Shown: positions 1 to 4,984 of the stretch, one piece after another | Layout of the letters: each line of letters opens with the position of its first letter | Position numbering within the stretch: the stretch's first letter is position 1 | Assembly: GCA_003233535.1 (NCBI GenBank) | Contig: QIMA01000199.1 | Span: forward strand, 1-7,118 | Source of the DNA: Rhodanobacteraceae bacterium | GTDB taxonomy: Bacteria; Pseudomonadota; Gammaproteobacteria; Xanthomonadales; SZUA-5 | Direction: 5' to 3' | Length of the DNA: 7,118 bases | Position numbers and translations under genes: made by a program | Notes under the pieces: model-generated | The model's input: the letters and a program-made list of their open reading frames with translations, nothing else | The model's database searches: none | What the model was told of the DNA's origin: nothing

Positions 1-1370
1 TCTCGCGTCGCCTCAATGACCGCCGTCGAGAGCCGCAAACGATCCTCGATGCGCCGTCCTTCAGTGACGTCCAACACGATGCCAATTAGCCCTGCCGGTT
101 CACCGAGATCATCGCGCCAGCGATTTCCCAACGCATGCAGCCAGCGGACTTCACCCTCAGCTAAGACGATCCGATACTCGATATCCAGCGGCTTCCCGGT
201 TTCCACCGAATAGGCCAAGGATTTCTCTACCGCGGCCAAATCCGCAGGATGCAAACGTTCACGCCACTGCGCGTTCGCCGCGGTGCGCTCGCGGCTATCA
301 AGTGCTAGCAGTCGAAAGTGCTGATCGTTCCACTGGCTCTGGCCAGTACGCGGGTCCCACTGCCAGGCGCCTGCGCCTGCAGCCTGGAGGGTTAAGCGCA
401 GACGCTCCTCGCCAGACTCCAGAGCCGCCAGCGAGCGAGCTTGAACGATTGCTGCACCGAGGCCCAGCGCGGCTATCTGCAGCATCTGCTGCTCGGCAAC
501 GCTCCACAAACGTGGCTGCTGCACGGCATCGAAGCCGAGGAATCCCCAGGGCTGCTCATCGAGCATGATCGGCACCACTAACAGGCTTTGGATGGACTGC
601 CCTTGGAGTAGCTCACGCTCACTAGCAGGAAAGTCTTTCACTGCGCCAAAGATCGCTCGGCCGCTCCGAAAACACTCTACCCAGCGCGGAAACTGCTGCT
701 GCAGAGACAGTTCTTGCAGTTCCGGGTTATTGATCTGCGCCTGCACTCCCGCTCGACACCACTCGTGTCGCTGAGTGATCATCAACTCACCGCTTTCAGC
801 GTGCACATAGTGCTCGAACAGATAGACCCGGTCAGCGCCGGCTCCACTACCCAAGCGAGCCATCAGCTCCTCAATTGCTGCCCCGGTGTCGGTCCGTTCA
901 TTGAGTACCGCGGGCAGCGCGCTCGCCGCCAGGTGCAGCGCCCGCTCCGTCCGCTTGCTCTCGCTGATGTCAACAACAACGCCGTTTAGGGTTAACTCAG
1001 ATCCTGCGGCATCGTGTTCGACCCAGGTTTGGTCGTCCACCCATAGCCAGCTCCCATGCGCGGTTCGCAGGCGGTACTGATGGCGATTGCCTTCAATCCC
1101 TTGCTCGCACTGCTGCTCAGCCTCAATCAGGATTCGACGCAAATCGTCAGGATGGATGAGCTCGGCGAAGAGCTGGCGGCGCCGGCATAGATCGTCTGCG
1201 TCGTATCCCCAACTGGCCACGTTGGCGCTGGCATAGAGGATCGGCCAGCCCTCCGTCGCAGCCCACTTGAAGGCGACCGCCGACGTCCGCTCAAAGATCT
1301 GCGCGAGTATTTCAGCTTGGGTAGAGTCAGCCGCAACGCGCGGACCAGCTCGATCACTACGCCGGTTCAT
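1..1370 (-). CDS. PAS-GAF-PAS sensory/signalling protein, N-terminal part (C-terminus off the left edge)
   Basis: The minus strand is open from an ATG at 1370 to the window edge, giving 456 residues with no stop. The order of domains seen is: PAS 1 about residues 22-136 (IHPDD at 72-76, ending in the PAC-type GVVVDISESKR at 130-140); a GAF-like domain about 145-310 (ending region VVPIMLDEQPWGFLGFD around 265-281); PAS 2 about 322-440 (LHPADL at 373-378, DVTEGRR at 434-440); and the start of what looks like a third PAS at 445 (LRLSTAVIEAT). No signal peptide or membrane helix is visible, so a cytoplasmic sensor is likely. The output domain is outside the window. GGDEF/EAL or histidine kinase are the usual partners of such arrays, and I cannot choose between them. 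The ATG is the first usable start; only weak Shine-Dalgarno-like bases (GGA about 9 nt upstream) support it. The domain calls are secure, the function is not. Confidence 0.85.
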   Translation of the reverse strand, partial: MNRRSDRAGPRVAADSTQAEILAQIFERTSAVAFKWAATEGWPILYASANVASWGYDADDLCRRRQLFAELIHPDDLRRILIEAEQQCEQGIEGNRHQYRLRTAHGSWLWVDDQTWVEHDAAGSELTLNGVVVDISESKRTERALHLAASALPAVLNERTDTGAAIEELMARLGSGAGADRVYLFEHYVHAESGELMITQRHEWCRAGVQAQINNPELQELSLQQQFPRWVECFRSGRAIFGAVKDFPASERELLQGQSIQSLLVVPIMLDEQPWGFLGFDAVQQPRLWSVAEQQMLQIAALGLGAAIVQARSLAALESGEERLRLTLQAAGAGAWQWDPRTGQSQWNDQHFRLLALDSRERTAANAQWRERLHPADLAAVEKSLAYSVETGKPLDIEYRIVLAEGEVRWLHALGNRWRDDLGEPAGLIGIVLDVTEGRRIEDRLRLSTAVIEATR

Positions 1371-1416
1371 AGGGGCTGGTCCATGAGCCTTTGCATGCAG
1401 TCCTTGCACGAGCCTA

Positions 1417-1432
1417 GTATACGGTATTGTAA
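1417..1432 (-). promoter_or_regulatory. Possible -10 region(s) upstream of the sensor gene
   Basis: Read on the minus strand, this AT-rich patch contains TACAAT and, overlapping downstream, TATACT. Each matches 5 of 6 positions of the sigma-70 -10 consensus TATAAT, and they lie about 50-60 nt before the sensor ATG at 1370. No good -35 hexamer sits at 16-18 bp from either, so an activator-dependent promoter or chance are both possible. Confidence 0.25.
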
Positions 1433-1439
1433 CCAAATG

Positions 1440-1451
1440 GATGACGTCATC
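1440..1451. promoter_or_regulatory. Perfect 12-bp palindrome, candidate operator
   Basis: GATGACGTCATC is identical to its own reverse complement and sits just upstream of the -10-like hexamers of the sensor gene. Its position and perfect dyad symmetry would suit a dimeric transcription factor. No factor can be named from the sequence, and one palindrome of this length could occur by chance. Confidence 0.25.
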
Positions 1452-1459
1452 TAGCCCGG

Positions 1460-1642
1460 AGTTTCGTGAACCTCCTGCTACGGCCACCGCCCGTTCACCA
1501 ATTGAGAATGGGCGCGCCGTGGCGTGATCTGCTCCCTACGGTCAACTCGACGTATGAAACCACCGATACGCCGCTCACACGCCTTGCCCTGAACGCTGAC
1601 AGACCAACTGAACCCGTCATTAGACCGTTGACAGGACACTAG
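1460..1642 (+). pseudogene. Possible decayed IS5-family transposase fragment
   Basis: The plus-strand frame is open from just after a TGA at 1442-1444 to a TAG at 1640-1642. At 1502-1537 it reads LRMGAPWRDLLP. IS5-family transposases carry a strongly conserved N-terminal LRTGAPWRDLP(E/P) segment, and FVN at 1463-1471 recalls the FVNGxLxxLRTG stretch just before it. The spacing between the two is wrong and nothing after the motif is recognisable, so this would be a short decayed remnant rather than a gene. The similarity rests on about ten residues recalled from the family. A chance match or a non-coding spacer are real alternatives. Confidence 0.25.
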
Positions 1643-2697
1643 AGATCTTTAGATAGCGCATCCGTCCGCGTCAAGCCGACTTGAAACCAACCCAAGTTCA
1701 TTCCGACTTGCGTGCTGGCCGCACCAGCCCAAACATAGGTCAACACCTGCCCGCTGCTATCTTCGATCAGATCCAAGCGCAAAATTGGCTCAGCCGCGTT
1801 CGGATACTTGAGGCGAGCCAGTTCCAATGACCAACCGCTTGGCGTGCCGTCATCCCAAAGCACTTCTAGACGCTGGCCGCCGTCATGCAGGCGCAAGTCC
1901 TTGCGTGTGTGCCATGGGCGTTGTGCATCGCCTGAGCGTGCGTTAGGGCCAGCCGGGTTGACTGCCAACCACCCCTCAAATGAACTTGCGCGCTGCATTT
2001 TCAGCTCAACCGGCGGCGGCGCTCGCTGTCCTACCAAGGCGCTCGTGCTCTCAACGGTGAGCTGGTTTTGCTGCAAATAAAGCTGATCGCGCACGTAGCG
2101 CGGCAATTCGCCAGGATTATCGCCAGCACTGCACTGCTGCCCGGCCATCGACCCCACCCAGCCGCTGGCAGCCACGGCAGTCCAGCGCAGGCTGCACCCA
2201 GGCGTCGGTATCAAGTCCTCATGCTGTAGCTCCGGCAGTTGTCCAGTCTGCAACAGGGCGATGTAGCGCTCAGGTTGGCGGAAAGCATAGACGTCTTGGC
2301 GCACACCGCCGTTCTCGGTATCGAGTGCGAAACGCCAGACGCGCAGGCGAACTTGCCCGTTCGTCAGACCACCACCGGTCTGCTGAACCAGAAACAAGCG
2401 GCGCCCGATTTGCGGTGCCTGTAGAGGCTGCATCGAATAGTGCAATCGAGGTAGCGCAGGTGGCTGCTCGCCAGTTGGGGACCCCTGTATTGCCAGCCAC
2501 AGTTGCTGATGATTATCCCACTCACCGGCCAGCGCAGTAACAATCTGATCGAGCATCTGAACCGGTGAATTGCCAGGGGCAGCGCTGGATCCGGCAGGGA
2601 TTGCCGGTATCAGCGGCGTAACCTGGGTGGGCGCTGCCGCACAGCCGGCGAGCACCAGAGCGATCAGTAATATCGAACAACGTTGCCCAACTTTCAT
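1639..2697 (-). CDS. CpeT/CpcT-like lipoprotein with extra C-terminal region
   Basis: The product is 352 residues. It begins with a lipoprotein signal: basic KVGQR, hydrophobic core, lipobox LAGC with lipidated Cys19. Ala follows the Cys, which suits sorting to the outer membrane. Residues about 49-228 follow the order of conserved blocks in the CpeT/CpcT family: GEWDN at 58-62, LHYSMQP at 85-91, LFLVQQ at 101-106, VRLRVWRF at 116-123, PGC at 166-168 and GSMAGQQC at 182-189. In cyanobacteria this family attaches bilins to phycobiliproteins; elsewhere its role is unknown, and a lyase role should not be assumed here. About 120 residues after this have no family I recognise. The ATG overlaps the upstream gene's TGA (ATGA), and an AAGGGA lies about 9 nt before it, so translational coupling is likely. 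The family call is from remembered motif order and is moderately sure; the lipoprotein call is firm. Confidence 0.72.
   Translation of the reverse strand: MKVGQRCSILLIALVLAGCAAAPTQVTPLIPAIPAGSSAAPGNSPVQMLDQIVTALAGEWDNHQQLWLAIQGSPTGEQPPALPRLHYSMQPLQAPQIGRRLFLVQQTGGGLTNGQVRLRVWRFALDTENGGVRQDVYAFRQPERYIALLQTGQLPELQHEDLIPTPGCSLRWTAVAASGWVGSMAGQQCSAGDNPGELPRYVRDQLYLQQNQLTVESTSALVGQRAPPPVELKMQRASSFEGWLAVNPAGPNARSGDAQRPWHTRKDLRLHDGGQRLEVLWDDGTPSGWSLELARLKYPNAAEPILRLDLIEDSSGQVLTYVWAGAASTQVGMNLGWFQVGLTRTDALSKDL
2694..2697 (-). other. ATGA stop/start overlap, translational coupling
   Basis: The lipoprotein ATG (2697-2695) and the deacetylase-homologue TGA (2696-2694) share two bases. This arrangement commonly reflects coupled translation from one transcript and argues that the two genes form one operon. 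Confidence 0.8.
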
Positions 2698-3371
2698 GCG
2701 CTAGTCCCTTCGGCGGCCGCGCGCTGCTGCTGGCAGTGACGCGCGATCTCTTGTGCATTTGCAATCCAAACCGATTCCCGCTGCTGAATGTAGCCCAGCA
2801 ATTGGCCGAGCGCCTGAGCTGCGCCGCTGCGACCGACGCCCTGCGGGGTTAGATGCAGCCCAAGCAGGGACGAATTTCTCTCCGCTTCCAGATGCAGACA
2901 ATCAAAACTATCCATGACGTACTGCAACCACTCATCAGGAGTCCACCAAGGCGGCGCCAGCATTTGCCGATCGCTGCAGCTGGGATCGAGCGGGATCAAC
3001 AGGCGTTGGCGCCCTTGGTCATCCATCCATAGCGGCTCGGCAGAGTCATCAACTAGCAGCTGAAAGTCAGGCAGCGCGCTGTCCGCGCTACTAGCCTGAG
3101 ACGCGACCAAGAGCGCATTCGACGCCGTCGCGGCCGGGTCCGGCTGCAGATAATGAATTCGACCCGATTCGGCATCCGGTTGTTCGCAGGCGCCAATGAC
3201 GCTCGCGGGCAACTGGCGCTCGGCAAGCAGCTCGAGCAACCGCTCACTGCGCCTATCAGGCCGCCACCCAGCCGCGTATTTTGACTCAGCGCATTGATCG
3301 ACAACCACGCACACGACCAGCCGGGCACCTTGTGGCCAGTGCAGGGTTTCGGTCATCGATTTCTGCGTCAT
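2694..3371 (-). CDS. Degenerate PuuE-type polysaccharide deacetylase homologue (probable pseudoenzyme)
   Basis: The product is 225 residues with no signal peptide. The start WPQGARLVVCVVVDQCAE (residues 12-29) matches the opening strand of PuuE/allantoinase-like NodB-fold proteins (WPNGARVAVSFVVNYEEGAE type). RSERLLELLAERQLPASVIG at 41-60 matches the next helix-strand. The C-terminal third is the closest: a SDRQM segment where the family has NDMRF, then WLQYVMDSFDCLHLEAE at 148-164, LLGLHLTP at 169-176, and VWIANAQEIARHC at 201-213. Family members are near 300 residues; here about 75 residues of the barrel core between about 63 and 100 are lost, including the HGxxW-type metal motif, and the first acidic motif is altered. 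Catalysis is therefore doubtful. The ATG at 3371 has GGGAG 10 nt upstream, better than the second ATG at 3356. Its last codons overlap the lipoprotein gene, so the two are probably co-translated. Confidence 0.65.
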   Translation of the reverse strand: MTQKSMTETLHWPQGARLVVCVVVDQCAESKYAAGWRPDRRSERLLELLAERQLPASVIGACEQPDAESGRIHYLQPDPAATASNALLVASQASSADSALPDFQLLVDDSAEPLWMDDQGRQRLLIPLDPSCSDRQMLAPPWWTPDEWLQYVMDSFDCLHLEAERNSSLLGLHLTPQGVGRSGAAQALGQLLGYIQQRESVWIANAQEIARHCQQQRAAAEGTSA

Positions 3372-3376
3372 CAGTT

Positions 3377-3571
3377 ATGCGCTCCCATACCTGCCTACTT
3401 TATCCAAGGCCAGCCGCTATCGAGCTCGACGATACCCGGTTTAGACAGGCTACCCAAGTGTGCGCCGCGCTTCATTTAGCGGACAGTTACGACCGCTGGG
3501 TAGGGCAACCGATCAATCCGAATCGGGTTAATGCATACTTCCACAATACGCCTTGGAGCCTGCTGCCTTGA
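3377..3571 (+). CDS. Unrecognised 64-residue small protein
   Basis: ATG at 3377 to TGA at 3569-3571 encodes 64 residues: MRSHTCLLYP at the start, an acidic-basic middle (ELDDTRFRQ), and a tryptophan- and asparagine-rich end (DRWVGQPINPNRVN, then NTPWSLLP). There is no signal peptide or helix long enough to span a membrane. I do not recognise a family. Support for it being real: the stop overlaps the likely TTG start of the next gene as TTGA, the same architecture as an ATGA coupling; third codon positions are fairly GC-rich, about 60 percent; and the protein reads as sensible. Against it: no Shine-Dalgarno lies before the ATG, and the start is only 5 bp from the divergent ATG at 3371. The frame runs upstream to a TTG at 3281, but that part is antisense to the deacetylase homologue and looks non-coding. 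Confidence 0.45.
   Translation: MRSHTCLLYPRPAAIELDDTRFRQATQVCAALHLADSYDRWVGQPINPNRVNAYFHNTPWSLLP
3555..3558 (+). promoter_or_regulatory. Ribosome binding site deciding a TTG start at 3568
   Basis: GGAG lies 9 nt before the TTG at 3568, standard spacing. The other in-frame TTG, at 3553, overlaps it and has no such site of its own. This favours 3568 as the start of the membrane protein. Confidence 0.55.
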
Positions 3572-4008
3572 CTGAAGACGTCCTTACCGTTGCTGCTGAC
3601 CCTAGCCAGCGTCGAAAGGCTCTAATCGCCACGATCGTGATGGTTGTGATCGGCGCGCTAGGGTTTTACGCGATAAACCAGCAGATTACGCAGATCAACG
3701 GTGCACTCGATGCGGGAGACGCCGAACGAGCAGTCTGGCTGTCGCGTAGACTGGGTGCAGCCATACTGGCGACACTGCTGGTTGCGTGCACCGGTTTAGC
3801 CTTTGGGCTGGAGCAGCTAACTCGACAGAGCCTCAAACAAGGCCGCTATCCGCCGCAGGGCATCAAGGTGCTGCAGCGAACGCGCGTGCGCACCGGAACG
3901 GCACTCAGAGCGATGGCAATCACGATGCGATTTTGCGCGACGGCATTGTTACTGCTGGCGTGCGGACTGAGCGTTTGGTTTGGACTGGCCCTTTATCGGC
4001 TTTTCTAA
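3568..4008 (+). CDS. Small three-helix inner-membrane protein of unknown function
   Basis: From the TTG at 3568 the product is 146 residues (151 if TTG 3553 is used). No ATG lies at the N-terminus, so a TTG start is needed; 3568 is chosen because GGAG sits 9 nt upstream. In the longer numbering, helices lie at about 23-41 (ALIATIVMVVIGALGFYAI), 68-86 (LGAAILATLLVACTGLAFG) and 127-147 (FCATALLLLACGLSVWFG). A short loop (ALDAGDAERA) separates helices 1 and 2, and a basic loop with several Arg and Lys at 91-120 precedes helix 3, which by the positive-inside rule places that loop in the cytoplasm. No domain is recognised. The start overlaps the stop of the 64-residue ORF, suggesting a coupled pair divergent from the deacetylase/lipoprotein pair. 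Downstream it converges on galU with a 94-bp gap. Confidence 0.78.
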   Translation: MTEDVLTVAADPSQRRKALIATIVMVVIGALGFYAINQQITQINGALDAGDAERAVWLSRRLGAAILATLLVACTGLAFGLEQLTRQSLKQGRYPPQGIKVLQRTRVRTGTALRAMAITMRFCATALLLLACGLSVWFGLALYRLF

Positions 4009-4102
4009 CCGGCCGGCCGCGCATGTTTGCAACATCCCAGTGGCTACTGCTAAAAAGCTGCCAGCGCTCCCTCCTAGTGGTTGATTATGCGATGCAAATC
4101 CA
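4009..4102. other. Convergent gap between membrane-protein gene and galU
   Basis: This 94-bp spacer holds a GGCCGGCC palindrome (4011-4018), a short inverted repeat ATGTT-TGC-AACAT (4023-4035), and on the galU strand a very small GCT/AGC stem followed by five T (4065-4052). None is a convincing rho-independent terminator, although one would be expected for two converging genes. Confidence 0.4.
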
Positions 4103-4984
4103 TCAGCTCGCGCTCAGCAATCCAGGCAGTGACTGGCGCAGCGAAGCAGCGGTGTCAGGATCTTCCAAAGCCATCGCCACGGTAGCCTCTACAAAACCCA
4201 GTTTGTTGCCGCAGTCAAAGCGCCGGCCGTTGAAGCGGTAGCCATGCACGGGCTGCTCGGCGATCAGCGCGGCGATGGCATCGGTGAGCTGAATTTCGCC
4301 CCCCGCACCCGGCGTAGTCTCGGCCAACAGCTCGAAGACCCTCGCCGGCAAGATGTACCTTCCGACCACACCCAGATTGCTCGGCGCCTCTTCGGGCTTC
4401 GGCTTTTCGACAATGCTGCTAACCCGAATCAGCTGTTCCTCAGTAGCCTTGCCGTCGATGATTCCGTAGCGTGAGGTCAACTGCGGCTCAACCGGCTCAA
4501 CCGCAACCACGCAACCGCCGACTCGAGCCTGCACCTGCACCATTTGCGCCAGCGCTGGGGTGTTGCGGTCGAAAATAAAGTCGTCGGGCAAGATCACGCC
4601 AAAGTCATCATCGCCGACTACCGAGCGCGCGCACAGCACTGCATGACCCAAGCCCAGGGCCTGCTGCTGAACTACGTAGACCGTCTCCACGCCAGCCGGT
4701 AAGACGCTACGCGCAACCTGCAGCAGTTCGTGCTTCTCCCGCCGCACCAGGGTGTCTTCCAGTTCGTAAGCCACGTCAAAATGATCGGCAATCGCGCGCT
4801 TGTTGCGGTTAATCACGAAAATCAGCGTGTCGGCGCCGGCGGCAACCGCCTCATCAACCGCCCACTGAATTAACGGCCGATCAACGATCGGCAGCAGTTC
4901 TTTGGGCACAACCTTGGTCGCCGGTAAGAACCTCGTACCCAGTCCGGCGACCGGAAAAACCACTTTGCGTAAGCCCAGCTTCAT
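4103..4984 (-). CDS. galU: UTP-glucose-1-phosphate uridylyltransferase (UDP-glucose pyrophosphorylase)
   Basis: This cytoplasmic enzyme makes UDP-glucose and pyrophosphate from UTP and glucose-1-phosphate, feeding glycan and lipopolysaccharide synthesis. The 293-residue product has the usual length and all hallmark blocks: the nucleotide-binding signature GLGTRFLPATK at residues 14-24 followed by PKE at 27-29, DRPLIQWAVDEA near 35-46, GLGHAVLCA near 110-118, LPDDFI near 131-136, IVEKPKPEEAPSN near 192-204, GGEIQLTDAI near 228-237, and RRFDCGNKLGF near 254-264. The ATG directly follows the TGA of the dehydratase gene with no gap; AGGGAG about 10 nt upstream, inside that gene, is the ribosome site. 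It is thus the last gene of the visible polysaccharide operon and converges on the membrane-protein gene. Nothing is odd in the sequence. Confidence 0.97.
   Translation of the reverse strand: MKLGLRKVVFPVAGLGTRFLPATKVVPKELLPIVDRPLIQWAVDEAVAAGADTLIFVINRNKRAIADHFDVAYELEDTLVRREKHELLQVARSVLPAGVETVYVVQQQALGLGHAVLCARSVVGDDDFGVILPDDFIFDRNTPALAQMVQVQARVGGCVVAVEPVEPQLTSRYGIIDGKATEEQLIRVSSIVEKPKPEEAPSNLGVVGRYILPARVFELLAETTPGAGGEIQLTDAIAALIAEQPVHGYRFNGRRFDCGNKLGFVEATVAMALEDPDTAASLRQSLPGLLSAS

Larger units (their letters stand above)
1371..1638. other. Intergenic gap without a confident gene
   Basis: This gap lies between the lipoprotein stop and the sensor start, both on the minus strand. I see no RNA gene and no convincing intrinsic terminator. 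It holds a perfect 12-bp palindrome at 1440-1451, possible promoter-like hexamers for the sensor gene between 1417 and 1432, and on the plus strand a 44-codon ORF (1508-1642) whose first residues resemble an IS5-family transposase motif. Each is listed separately where it can be supported. Confidence 0.6.

Noticed and set aside
302..1080. Several plus-strand ORFs of 60-90 codons
   Set aside because: They are antisense to the continuous PAS-GAF-PAS frame and show no recognisable protein features.
1127..1357. 76-codon minus-strand ORF in another frame of the sensor gene
   Set aside because: The Arg/Ser-rich translation is an off-frame reading of the PAS 1 coding sequence, which is intact in its own frame.
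1458..1475. GGAG...CTCC hairpin in the intergenic gap
   Set aside because: It is a short interrupted stem with no following T run, and it lies too far from the lipoprotein stop to be its terminator with any confidence.
1808..2764. Overlapping ORFs of 60-90 codons on both strands within the lipoprotein gene
   Set aside because: They are shadows of the lipoprotein reading frame, with no ribosome sites or motifs.
3281..3376. Upstream extension of the 64-residue ORF to a TTG at 3281
   Set aside because: This part is fully antisense to the start of the deacetylase homologue, has no good ribosome site, and its translation is Arg/Ser-rich and unstructured.
4052..4065. Possible galU terminator: a GCT-GGC-AGC stem followed by TTTTT on the minus strand
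   Set aside because: The stem is only 3 bp with a 3-base loop, too weak to call an intrinsic terminator.
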